64,000 nucleotides of DNA from contig MEHQ01001636.1 in the NCBI GenBank assembly GCA_008828725.1, forward strand, positions 413,586 to 477,585, written 5' to 3'. The notes beneath the pieces are model-generated. The model searched no databases. It worked only from the letters and a program-made list of their open reading frames with translations, and had not been told where the DNA came from. Below, piece after piece: positions 10,641 to 21,389 of the stretch. Position 1 is the stretch's first letter; every line of letters begins with the position of its first letter. The DNA is from Saccharina japonica (lineage: Eukaryota; Sar; Phaeophyceae; Laminariales; Laminariaceae). Both the position numbers and the translations under genes were made by a program.

Positions 10641-12290
10641 AATGTTGGCTAGACAGTCACCGTTGATGGCAGGCCGTGCCGTCCCTTGTGTCTACAATTT
10701 TCGTCTGGTGGGTGAACGTATTGTGTGCTCTTGCTTCAGCGAAGGAGGTGTCGCAGTTGCGCTTGTTTTCTTGTGCACGTCTCCTGTGCCGTTAGTCTGG
10801 AGGAGTCGTCTCGTGCACCGTTATTTTCCTCCGTGGATATGCCGCGTTTCGTAGTTTGCGCATCTGCTTCTGCGAAGCAGGTGTATGACGCGTACCGTTG
10901 ATGGCAGGCCGTGCCGTCCCATGCGTCTACCATTTTCGTCTGATGGGCGAACGTATTGTGTGCTCCTGCTTCAGCGAAGGAGGTCCCGCAGTGGCGCTTG
11001 TTTTCTTGTGCACGTCTCCTGTGCCGTTGGTCTGGAGGAGTCGTTTCGTGCATCGCTTAGTTTCCTCACTGGATATGCCGCGTTTCGTAGTTTGCGTATC
11101 TGCTTGGGTGTATGACGCGTACCGTTGATGGCAGGTCGCGCCATCCCATGCGTCTACCATTTCCGTCTGATGGATGAACGTATTGTGTGCTCCTGCTTCA
11201 GCGAAGGAGGTGCCGCAGTGGCGCTTGTTTTCTTGTGCACGTCTCCTGTGCCATTTGTCTGGAGGAGCCGTTTCGTGCACCGCTTAGTTTCATCCGTGGG
11301 AATGCCGCGTTTTTTAGTTTGTGCATCTGTTCTGCGAAGCAAGTGTATGACGAGTATCGCGGTGTGTGCATCTGCTTCAGCGAAGCAGGTGTCGCAGGTC
11401 GTTGGCTCCCTCCTGCGTGTATCGTGTGCCGTTCATCAGAGGAAGTTATCGTGCATGTCTCCTGTGCCGTTTGTCTGGAGGAGTCGTTTCGTGCACCGCT
11501 TAGGTTCGTCCGTGGGAATGCCGCGTTTCTTAGTTTGTGCATCTGGTTCTGCGAAGCAGGTGTATGACGCGTATCGCAATGTGTGCATCTGCTTCAGCGA
11601 AGCAGGTGTCGCAGGTCGTTGGCTTCCTCCTGCATGTATCGTTTGCCGTTCATCAGAGGAAGTTATTGTGCATGTCTCCTGTGCCGGTTGTCTGGAGGAG
11701 TCGTTTCGTGCACCGCCTCCTGTGCCGGTTGTCTGGAGGAGTCGTTTCGTCCACCGCTTAGTTTCCTCCGTGGGAATGCCGCGTTTCTTAGTTCGTGCAT
11801 CTGCTTCTGCGAAGCAGGTGTATGACGCGTATCGCGGTGTGTGCATCTGCTTCCGCGAAGCAGGTGTCGCAGGTCGTTGGCTTCCTCCTGCATGTATCGT
11901 TTGCCGTTCATCAAAGGAAGTTATCGTGCGCCGTGCATGGCCTCCGTATGTGTGCCGCGTATCGCCGCCGGATCGTATTACGTGGTTACCTGTGTTTTCG
12001 TGTGCGTAGCAGCCGTTCACGGTGGTGGACGGTGTGCTTTTGCTTGCTTCAGCGAAGGAGGTGTCACAGTGGCGCTTGTTTCCTTGTGCATGTCTCCTTT
12101 GCCGTTTTTTCCTGGAGGAGTCGTTTCGTGCAGCGTTTACTTTCCTCCGTGGATATGCTGCATTTCGAAGTTTGTGCATCTGCTTCAGCGAAGCAGGTGT
12201 ATGCCGCGTATCGCGGTGTGTGCATCTGCTTCAGCGAAGCAGGTGTCGCAGGTCGTTGGCTTCCTCTTGCATTTACCGGATAGGCTCAAT
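10640..12290. repeat. tandem array with a repeated hairpin
   Basis: The first three units (starting near 10661, 10895 and 11125) have a period of about 230 bp and begin with GTTGATGGCAGGCCG. From 11340 the array is made of two interleaved unit types, including TGTATGACGCGTATCG and TCGCAGGTCGTTGGC. A stem-loop of the form CTGCTTC-nGC-GAAGCAG, or a one-base variant ending GAAGGAGG, occurs about 13 times. Open frames of up to 294 codons on plus and 247 on minus run through the array. They repeat the same peptide phrases and switch frame with unit length, so I treat them as by-products. The array abuts the recombinase remnant at 12519-13099 and could be part of that element's non-coding arm. Confidence 0.75.
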
Positions 12291-12518
12291 TACTGCAGCG
12301 CAGTAGTCGAGCGCTCACCGCGTTAAGGTTCCGTTTCGTGAGTCAATTTGTATCCAGATGCGGAATTGGACAGTTCTCACGCGTGTCCGTGTGGGCTCAA
12401 CGAGGCGTGTGGGTGTCAGTGGCGATGCCGCCAAGGCTGTGATCGCGTTTTATGTCGCGGCGTTTTCTGTCGCTTCCCTCTTCGCCCCCCGACTTTCGAT
12501 ATGAGCTGGTAACGGCAG

Positions 12519-13099
12519 GTGGTCTATGCGGGAATGGGTCGGCTGCTGCGCTGGCCGTTGGCGGAGCAGTTACGACGCCGGCGCCAGCGGTGTAGGCCAG
12601 CCGCTCGCGGTGAAGCCGGGGGGTTGCGTGGACGTGCGTTAGGAGCTCTGGCTGGCGATGGCGGCGTTGGGCGCGATCGCGTTGCTGTGGCTCCAGGGTC
12701 GGTCCCCTTCGGTCTCCTTCGGGGACAAAGATGGTCCATGTGGACACAGCAGCAAGCGACGACAGCTTTGCGGAACGTGGTTGCGTTGGCGGGAGTGCGT
12801 GCGGAGAGTACGCTTTGCACTCCCTGAGGATTGGAGGCGCAACGCACTTGTCGGTGGGGGGTGCGAAACCAGAGGTGTTGCAGCGTGAAGGACGATGGGC
12901 GTCCGATGCGTACAAGGCGTATGTTCGCAGTCACGGAAAGGACGCTAGTTGGGTAGCAGATGTCAAGGCCCAGGAAGGAATTAGTGGTGGGATTCAGCCT
13001 GGGCAGAGCATAGAGTGGAGGCGAGTTAACCCACCGTTAGATCTGACTAGGCAGACTTGGAAGTACAGAGAAATGTGTTATAATATGCGTTCCCTGTGA
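12519..13099 (+). pseudogene. tyrosine recombinase C-terminus, DIRS-like retroelement remnant
   Basis: Tyrosine recombinases cut and rejoin DNA with a nucleophilic Tyr and an R-H-x-x-R pocket; in DIRS-type retrotransposons they integrate the cDNA. From 12818 the plus strand reads HSLRIGGATHL, the HxxR box, then VLQREGRW and SDAYKAYVRSHG, which supplies the catalytic Tyr. The frame ends at 13099. Just upstream, 12728-12806 reads WSMWTQQQATTALRNVV and LAGVRAE in a different frame. A one-base loss near 12804-12808 would account for the break, so the gene is frameshifted. The N-terminal catalytic Arg, the reverse transcriptase and the RNase H are not seen. DIRS/PAT-like is my preferred class; a Crypton remnant is the alternative. 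Confidence 0.72.
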
Positions 13100-13960
13100 T
13101 ATTGCAAGTAAGGGGGGGAGCGTGCGAGGACATTCGTAAATCGGGTAAACTCCCATATTGTGTTGGAGGCTGGCGGCAAGAGTTCGATGTCGCCAGTTGG
13201 GTTGGGAGTTGACTCGAGTATACGGATGTTAGCGTGGGTTTGCTGTTGGAGCAGCCCCGGGGGTCTTCCCCTCTTCACCCCCCTTCTCCGGGCGGGGGGG
13301 TAGCGCATTAATATAATACAACTTCGAAAGCAAAGTGCAAACTTTGTTTTATCTTGTTCGTCTTCACCCTCTTTTCCCTCTTCCCGTTTGCAAGAAAAAG
13401 GGAAAATCAGTAAGACAACCTTATTATTCCATCTTCGATCGAGAAGAAAGAGTGGTTGATGTCGATGATGCCGACTACGGTTAGTAGTAGTAGCTGTATA
13501 CCAGGTATAGCACTACTACCGCGGTTTGATGTAGCCAAGCAGGCCGCTTCGATGGCCGCGTTCGCCTTATGTATGAATATGAGAACCGCGCGATCGACGC
13601 AAGAAACACGGAAGCCATTATCAGAGATGTACATCATCACAACCACAACTCTTTTTTCGGGATGTATTTGATTGTTGATTACTTTGATCAAATCGGGTTG
13701 ATTTAATCATGAGTATTTTATTCGGGTTAAATCGACACAATCAACTACACGATGATTGATGTGACTAATCATACTCATGATTGTCCTTGTAATAATCATG
13801 ACTGATCATGATTATTGATAGTTTAAATCGTTTATTTCATAGATTCCAGCGCCAGCTGCTGCTGCACGAATGGCCCCTTGTTTCGCTCGTGCACGGACAG
13901 AGTGCCCCCCCCCCCCCACACGCTCCCCCCCTATAAATAGTTTACTTCGAAGTATATATT
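13100..13960. other. intergenic after the recombinase, with palindromic words
   Basis: GC-rich to about 13310, possibly the 3' part of the recombinase element, then AT-rich. At 13690-13830 the word AATCATGA and its complement recur, including an inverted repeat AATAATCATGA/TCATGATTATT around 13791-13817. No gene seen. Confidence 0.5.
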
Positions 13961-13964
13961 TATA

Positions 13965-14490
13965 GGTTGGGTTGGCGTCGGTGGGCAACGACGCTGTAAA
14001 ACACGCCTCTCACTGCGTGAGCTCGACAACCACAGGGTACCGTTTTGTTTTTTGTTTTTTTTGGCGGTCACCCATACTGGCGGTCTTGTTAGATCATTTG
14101 TGCGGGATTGATAACCTCATCTCCGCACAAGGGGAATGATCGTATCACGTAGTGTGTATATGGTAAGGCATCCACGAGGCAGATACGTAGTGATACCCAT
14201 TGCTGTCTCTGGAAGTGGCCACTACCAGAAATTAGATCAATTCATTAGAGGCTGTCGTCCATATATATGCAAGTCCGCCTCACAGGCGGTTCCTAGCAGG
14301 ATGCAGCTCACCTTCCATGCGACACGCCCAATACCTCACGGCGCTTCGCGCTTGGTGCAAACAATGTCTGCCTGGTTGGTGAAAACCCAACGTGCTTCGT
14401 CCCGTCATTGTCGGATGCGAAGGACTATGGTCACACGACTACGGCCGTGCACGATATGAGTACACCCCCGCCCCCCCCCCACACACGCTC
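13965..14490 (+). mobile_element. dispersed repeat family M, copy 1
   Basis: About 520 bp beginning GGTTGGGTTGGCGTCGG and ending in a G/C homopolymer near TGAGTACACCC. The reverse complement of the whole order occurs at 44637-45150: ACGACGCTGTAAAACACGCC, GTGTGTATATGGTAAGGC, TGTCTGCCTGGTTGGTGAAA. No shared protein frame and no target duplication are visible; the class is unknown. Confidence 0.65.
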
Positions 14491-14588
14491 TCTCAGCTTT
14501 ACTCGTAGCCTACCGTACAAAGCGGCGGCAGTACGTGCGACCACAACAATATTCCACTACGAGTACAGCAACGCGTCGAAAGTACTTA

Positions 14589-14774
14589 CAGTACAGGACA
14601 GGACACCTAATAATAATCAGGAATTTGGTCCAGGCTGGGTTTCTTATTTGAGAGAAGGTGCTTTCTACACTAATTTCAATATGACGCCTCCCGACTTTCA
14701 TATTTTCCTTTAATTGTCAGCCTGGGTTTCTTATTTGCCCGTTTCTTACGAAGTGCTCTGCGGTACTACTGCTG
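14589..14774. mobile_element. TA-flanked MITE, family E copy 1
   Basis: 186 bp, flanked by TA on both sides (14587-14588 and 14775-14776). It begins CAGTACAGGACAGGACACC and ends TACTACTGCTG. Interior words CCAGGCTGGGTTTCTTATT, GGTGCTTTCTACACTAATTT and CAGCCTGGGTTTCTTATTTG are shared with the other family E copies. TA duplication and CAGT termini suggest a Tc1/mariner-type transposase acted in trans. Confidence 0.65.
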
Positions 14775-14779
14775 TATGC

Positions 14780-17030
14780 CCCACCATTGCCCTGCTTATT
14801 ATTAATAGTGCATCCTAAAAACAAATATAATAAATACGTCAGCTGTGAGTTCAACCAGCTGTGAGTTCAACCGATTGAATAGTTGATACTCAACTTTGCG
14901 AGCTGCGTAGAATGTTTGTCTTATGTGATATTTGTAGTGTTCGTGTGGGATTTGTGATGTATTGTACTCGAAGTACGTACCCCCCGTGTTATTATAATTA
15001 TGTTTCTACCATTGATTGGTGTGCTAACGACACCGCGAATGGCGGGCTTGCTCGAATTTCCGATATCCAAAACAACCGCGCTGCAAGCACAGTAGTAGTA
15101 GTAGTATCGATAGCTATACAAGGCCTACTACACACTGCTACTGTATGTAGTTGTGGGTAGGGGTGCAATGGGTTCGCGGGTAGGCGTTGAGTTCGCGGAC
15201 AGAGGGGTGCGATCGTTCTTCAGCGCTCGGTTTTCACAGAAAACGGGAAAATATTTCCAATACGCACCGGATAACACAGAACAACAAGGTGTTTTCCGAA
15301 AGATTGGGTCGAGAGCTTTCTAAAAACTTTCGTGTTCGACTTCTTGCAGCCATGTATATATGTATGTACTGCACCGTTCCTAAGAAAACGAGCGCTGAAA
15401 AACGATCGCACTCTTCTCTCTTCTGCGAACTCAAAACGCTCCGGCCACCCGTATGGGCACACATTCACCAAACAAAGCCTATAGCAGTTCAAAGCCGTTT
15501 AAAAATAAACACACACACATGTGAATTCAAGACGTTATTCATTAGTTATAGTTATAGTTTCCAACGAGGTCCCCGATACATATTACTATTAGTGTGGATG
15601 GGGGTGGATGAAATTTATTAAATCACTACTTGAGGTATTAATAGTGTGGGTTAAGCAATGCAGCAAAAAAAGAGGGAGAGCAATCTCAATATTGTATACA
15701 TACACACAAAATACAAGTCGGCTCTATTTGTTTTTCGCTTCGATTGAACGTCGTGCGCGCCAGCCACGACTTAACCATTACGGGGCACTACGAGTATAAG
15801 TAGTAAGTAGGACCAAGTATTGTTTGTAAAAATAGGGAAAGTATATAGCTTTTTGTGTATACCGTAGGTTCTATTTACTACATTAGCCCACCCCGTAATA
15901 GTCCTTATTCCGCCACCAAAAGGGCTCTGGAGGGCGCCTCTGGCCTGTGACGGAGGCTGCATCGGCCGACTTGTCCTATTTACTATTGTTTGTACGGTGC
16001 GTGCGTACGTACGTACGATGCAGGCTTCACCGCCATGACACGTGTGTGTGCTGTACGCGACAACAATAATAATAATCATAATAGACATTTGTAAAAAAAG
16101 TTAATAATCTCCTATTTAGGCTTATTCATAGTTATAGGCTCGCGGCTGGTGGTGATGCCAACGTCGAGCACGTGTACTCGTACTTGAACAAAAATAAAAA
16201 CAACAAGCTACAACAAGCAATAAGCTAGCTGCGAGATCGAAGATTATTTCGTCCAAACTCGTTCGCAAGTTGTTGTGTTTTATACTTCCATCGCGCGGAC
16301 CCATCTATACTCGTACGCGTTTTCTTTGTACGAAGTATGTCCTCAGAACGCAGGATATACATCCGGTAGATTTTGAAGAGAACAATATCTTAAGCTCGTA
16401 GCTAGCTGCAGAATTCAGGGAGTGTGTCTGTCTGGGAAAAATATATCTGGGGTTTGCACGTAACTTTGTCGCTATACACATGTACATACCTGGTACTGCT
16501 GGTATTACATACATACATGGGACTCGGAGTCTTGTTCTTCGTTGAGCACTCATGCTTGTGGCTGTAAATTCCTGAATCAAACAATATCTCCGCCTGAAAT
16601 GGTCAAATCCCAACTTGTGTTAGCGCTATACCATACGTCGCGTACTGTACTGTACTGCTACTGTAGACATATATATGTGTCTCCGCAACAGTTGCGTTTT
16701 GGATCGATGATTTGCATCAACACTGGTGCTGCTGCAGTAGCATACTTGCGCAGCATCAGTATACATACATATATACGAAAACCGATACGAACCGGCGTGT
16801 GTATTATTAACAGTTCATTACTCGGCAAGTCTGTGTCACATATATACATACATGCTGTGCTGTTTAAACAACAAACAAACACGTATTTTCTGGGCTCTGG
16901 ACACGGAATGCGTGATGTACTGCTGCCCAATCACGACGCGCGTTTCAGGCCCGCCGTTTGCTCGATATCTATATCTCCAAACGTCAGTAGGTATGCTCAG
17001 TTTTATTACAGAGTTCTTGGCTCGAATGCA
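14780..17030. other. intergenic, no gene seen
   Basis: Contains a family K fragment (15595-15690), a run of TACGTACGTACG near 16000, a diverged family J core near 16220-16280, and AT-rich spacer. Open frames of up to 223 codons near 16542-17213 show no recognisable protein. Confidence 0.5.
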
Positions 17031-17353
17031 CCTTATTATGACAGCCGATTTTCCGAATGGAGAATTATTGCCTTTCCGATAAGAATGAAAACCGAAAATA
17101 TTGGGTGGGTTTTGAATTGTAAGATATGTGCTTCCCTCACAATCAAAATGTACACTGTACATAATAACCCTTTGTCAGTTGTGACAGCCGTTGATGACAG
17201 AAAAACCTATTGAAATCGGCATCGGCAGTCTCAAGATGTCGAAGACCCAAGAAATCAGGATCTAAGAGCGAGGGAACTCGCCCCTTATTGTCCATTCCCT
17301 TATATCCTCTGTTTTACGAGCCTGGCAAGGCTGATTTCAAATTTATTTTCGTA

Positions 17354-18691
17354 CAGTAGGGAGGGCTATATAAGGCGGTCTGAATAAGGCGGCCATTCGA
17401 GATAAGGCGGTCGAAATCGGCTTGACACGACAGAAGATGCGAATAGGGCGGCAACCGCCCTATATAGCAACCGACCCTATATAAGGTGGTAACTACTCCA
17501 TTCAAGGCATCTACCGCCTTATTCAGGGAGGCTACCGCCCTATCCACGGCCCATTTTCGCCTCCACATCAGTATATAACATCGCCCTGGTGCTGCGTTTG
17601 AGCGAGATACACCTAATAAGAAACAGAAAACCTGCTCCAGGCTGGATTTCTTAGTCGAGCGGGGGTGCTTTCTACACTAATTTCATCACAACAACTCCTA
17701 AATTTATCATTTCCCTCTAAATCTCAGCCTGGCTTCCTTATTAGTCTGTTTCTTACTTGTAGTAGTTGCCCTGTACTACTGTAGGACATGATACAGTAGA
17801 AAACCCCTACTGCTGTTGTTGCTGCGAGAACACACACACTCTCTGTTGTGAATGTCTAGCAAAGCGAAGAGTCCTCTCCGTACAACAGTACGGCGGTGTG
17901 TGTCTTCAGCGGGTGGTGTGTGTTCGGCGGGCTGCTAAATAGACTGGGACAAAATAATAACGCATCGTCGATCTCATCGTCGAGCCGATGCCTTTCGATA
18001 GGCTAAATAGACTGGGACAGTCACCCGTGCTTAAAACAAGGTTGGTTGAAGAGGTTACGATCAGGCTGTTGGGGGACCAAACGCGCAACGGTCAGCAGTA
18101 GTACAGAAACAGTGTGACCGCCTGGTCACGGGGGGGAGGGGTCAGCAGGGAAGGGCGCCGTTAAAACACAATCAATGTCTGTCATCAATGATTTCTGCTA
18201 AGCCACCAGCGCACATACATGATGTTTTTTTCTGTTTTTGTTTTCCACCAATGCACACAAGTTGACCACAGGTACTAATATCCTGCTACGCGAGTTCCTA
18301 GCGACAACTATACTATCTTACTTCTCAACATGTGAAGAGTGTGTGTGCACCCGTCTGCTCTTTGCTGTGCTTTGGTGTGTGTTACATGTCCCCTGGATTC
18401 AGCACTGGTACTGTTGCAACGCTGTACCTTCCTTCTCCGAGCACACGTATGATATTCCTCTTCGTGAGGCCCTCTAGGTCATCTTTTTGTAATACTTTGG
18501 ATCAGGAGCACTCTGTGCTGTACCTTAAAAAGCTGTATGCCCTCAACAGGGCGGTTACCGCCCTATTGGGATATCGCCAAAAGCCCAACAGGGCGGTCAA
18601 CCGCCCTGTCTCCAATAGGGCGGTTTTTCGAGATAGGGCGGTCAAAATCTCGGGTGCACTACACCGCCTTATATAGGCCCCCCTACTACTG
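17354..18691. mobile_element. Tc1/mariner-like element, family D, nested in family C
   Basis: 1,338 bp, flanked by TA at 17352-17353 and 18692-18693. The left end is CAGTAGGGAGGGCTATATAA and the right end, in reverse complement, is CAGTAGTAGGGGGGCC followed by TATATAAGGCGGT, so the termini are inverted apart from a three-base gap. Both subterminal regions carry many AGGGCGGT and TAAGGCGG words, likely transposase-binding sites. Termini of the form CAGT plus TA duplication fit the Tc1/mariner/pogo group. No transposase frame is visible, so it is non-autonomous. It holds a family E MITE at about 17605-17785. Confidence 0.75.
17605..17785. mobile_element. MITE, family E, inside family D
   Basis: Shares ACACCTAATAAGAAACAG, CCAGGCTGGATTTCTTAG, GGTGCTTTCTACACTAATTT and CAGCCTGGCTTCCTTATTAG with the other E copies. 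The outer CAGT terminus is eroded on the left; the right ends near TGTACTACTG. It is a second level of nesting. Confidence 0.6.
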
Positions 18692-18867
18692 TACCTGGTA
18701 GATCGATACGGTAACATATACTCTACACAGTAGGTTGAAGTTTGATTGTGAGCAAAATACAACAAATAACTAAAATATTATTTTCATTCTCATCGGAAAG
18801 GCAATTATCAACTATTAATATGTAGGAAAATCGGCTGTTTTATTATCCAAGCTGCGTCTCTGTGTTT

Positions 18868-18921
18868 CCGGACTACTATGGGCTATGATCCTCCAAAAAA
18901 GGGCATAGCCCATAGTTACCG
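18868..18921. repeat. inverted repeat with 13-bp perfect core
   Basis: ACTATGGGCTATG is followed after 16 bases by CATAGCCCATAGT, with partial extension outward (CCGG on both sides). It could form a hairpin or be a short foldback element. Confidence 0.6.
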
Positions 18922-18974
18922 GAGCACTGATGTGGAACATACCAGGCAGTCTGGGCGCGAGAATATAAGGGACA

Positions 18975-19065
18975 CATTTCAACTCAGTCGGGTCAAACTA
19001 ATGAAATATAGAAATAAAGAACACGAACCTGGTGACGACGTGAGTTCGAATCGCGGCATGTTGTG
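18975..19065 (+). repeat. weak tRNA-like segment, possible SINE head
   Basis: CAACTCAGTCGGGTCAAAC resembles a Pol III A box and, about 55 bases on, GAGTTCGAATCGCGG resembles a B box. The arms do not fold into a clean tRNA. Low confidence. Confidence 0.25.
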
Positions 19066-19469
19066 ATCATGATGAGTTCATTTTTTTTCAGCTCCACGTT
19101 TTTTTTTGTTTTTTTTTAAATAATATGTCGACTTTTGTCAACACAACCAAGTACTGCTGTACTACTTTGGACCTGAAAATTCGCTGTTTTCCGCCGGTTG
19201 AGAGCAATGAGGTACAGCAGTATGATTAGGATCGCAAAACGTAGCCGTTGTGGGATAGTTGAAAAAAACAAAAATACCATACTAAAAAACAATGAAAAAA
19301 TCGTTTGGTCTCCTATTCACGAACAAGGCATGTTCATTAGTAGTAGTCCGTGTCGCCCACGGGGAAGGTGAGTGAAACTGTGTGACGGAACGACCTCGTC
19401 CATTTTCCCCTTCCCCACCTCCCCCGTCTCCTATTCTACTACCGGTAGCTGATTGTCCTAACTAACGGT

Positions 19470-20395
19470 GATGCGGGGGTGCAAAACCCCTGCTATAAAA
19501 TGACAACATATTATATACATATATCACAGCCGATTTTCCGAATTGAGAATCGCCTTTCCGATGATAATGGCAGTAGAAAACATAGGGTTTTGTATTATTG
19601 TAAGAGATGCACTCCCCTCACCGTCAAAATGTACACTGCATTGTAACCTATTTTTATTATATTATTTGCCTTCCGACAATGTGCAGGGCATTATTCATTC
19701 AGAATGAAAAAGCTGACACACTTCGTCGACTACCACCACTCTCATTCAACAACTTCTTCTCCTCCTCTGCGTGTACGCTATAGATTATTGTCATTTGTGA
19801 CAGCCGTCGTCGATGACAGAAATAAAATAACAAAATCGACATCGGCAGTCTCAAGATATCGAAGACCCAAAGAAGAATAAGATTTATATGGGCGAGGTGC
19901 CTCGCTTCTCAACACCAATTCCCTTATATCCTCTGTTTTACGAGCCTGTCAGGGATAATTTCGATTTTTGTTGTTGTGTGTTGATCGATACCTACCATTG
20001 AGGAAGTCATATTATGGGTTAGAGTTTGATCGTGAGCGAAATGCAACTCTTGAAAAACAACAAACTACTAAAATCGATTATGGACTTAAGAATTGAACGT
20101 AAAGAGTGCATATTGGGAAGAAGGAGGGAGCAAGGACAACAAATGGAGTATTGTGGATAAATCTTTGCGGGAAGCAGACAGACATAGAAGGGTGTTAGAC
20201 TGTACGCATAGGTTTCCTTGGTTTCCGTGGTTTTCTGCTTTTGGCTTTTGGGAATTTTATGAGTGATCAACGCTGAAGATCATGCTGCACATTGTCGGAT
20301 GGCAAAGATAATAATAAAATATTATCATTGTCATCGGAAAGGCAATTCTCCATTAGGAAAATCGGCTGTTATATAGCGGCACATCCCTATATCAT
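19470..20395. mobile_element. non-autonomous element, family C copy 3 (most complete)
   Basis: The left arm runs from GGTGATGCGGGGGTGC through AAAACCCCTGCTA and CACAGCCGATTTTCCG to GAGAATCGCCTTTCCGATGA. The right arm, inverted, has ATCGGAAAGGCAATTCTCC and GAAAATCGGCTGTTATATAG. The interior carries the phrases shared with copies 1 and 2. An extra segment (20090-20290) is unique to this copy. No coding frame is shared among copies. Confidence 0.62.
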
Positions 20396-20439
20396 ATCTG
20401 CGCGGAAGGTGCATATACACACTCGTGCATGGGGTCGTC

Positions 20440-20660
20440 TTAAAAGGTTTTTCAGCGCCTACCCCCCCCTACTACGTAATAACATACCTTTCCAGGTAGT
20501 ACGCAAAAACAGGCCTATCAGGTACTATAATGCTGTAGTATACATACAGTTTATTTACAAACTAATACAAAACAAAAAAAAAACAGCTGTGAGGTCGATG
20601 ATTTCGTCGAAGCCCATATTTGCAAGCTGTGTGCGATACTTCGATAGCGGTGTATGTTAA
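20440..20660 (+). repeat. dispersed repeat family J, copy 2
   Basis: Contains TTTTTCAGCGCCTACC, CTACTACGTAATAACATACC, TTTCCAGGTAGTACGC, then GATGATTTCGTCGAAGCCC and TTGCAAGCTGTGTGCGATAC in the same order as the minus-strand copy at 6640-6870. Confidence 0.6.
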
Positions 20661-21156
20661 TCGTATATTAAGCGGATACGCATACTGATACGTAACATGG
20701 GGGAGTGGGTGGAATTCACTAAAAATATGTACTTGATTTGGTTATTTCGGGGGGAAATAGTAATCAGGACTCATCACATACCACACAAAGAATTACAGTA
20801 GTATACTTCGTATACTATTAATATAATCTTCAGTAAGGGTACTTGGTGCTGATTCCGATGCCCCCCCCGCAATGCTGTGCATAAATTGCAGTAGTGTCAA
20901 CCGCCGAGACACACAGCGTGTCTCTCTCCCTATATATCAATATATACAGGTATATATATTGGGGTAGGGGTGGATGAAATTAATGCCTTAATAATGACTT
21001 GAGCTAATAATAGTGTGGAATAAACTATAATAGGGACACGATACAAATGATTGATGCAACCTGCTGTGAGACACAACTCACCAGGTATACACCAGATACT
21101 TGTGAAGTATACCGTGTAACGCTCAACATAATTGTCTCGGAAACGGAAGCGCGAAG

Positions 21157-21330
21157 ATATATACATACATACATACATACATACATACATACATACATAC
21201 ATACATACATACATACATACATACATACATACATACATACATACATACATACATACATACATACATACATACATACATACATACATACATACATACATAC
21301 ATACATACATACATACCTACATACCTATAC

Positions 21331-21361
<31 letters not shown>

Positions 21362-21382
21362 CATACATACATACATACATAC
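21157..21382. repeat. TACA tetranucleotide microsatellite
   Basis: About 225 bp of ATAC repeats, nearly perfect except for a short interruption at about 21314-21332. It generates IHTY-type (plus) and YVCM-type (minus) peptide frames that are not genes. Confidence 0.97.
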
Positions 21383-21389
21383 GCTACCC

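Larger units (their letters stand above)
17037..18850. mobile_element. family C copy 2, split by a nested insertion
   Basis: 17037-17353 carries the left half (CAGCCGATTTTCCGAAT, CCCTTATATCCTCTGTTTTA, CGAGCCTGGCAAGG). The right half resumes after 18693 with GTAGATCGATAC, TTTGATTGTGAGC and ATCGGAAAGGCAATTATCAA. The interrupting 1.34 kb is the separate element at 17354-18691. The order matches uninterrupted copy 19470-20395. Confidence 0.65.

Noticed and set aside
11125-12179. 294-codon plus-strand and 247-codon minus-strand frames
   Set aside because: Both run through the hairpin-bearing tandem array, repeat the same phrases and change frame with unit length. The repeat explains them.
16542-17213. 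223-codon plus-strand frame
   Set aside because: Composition is that of AT-rich intergenic DNA, no domain is seen, and its end overlaps a family C element.
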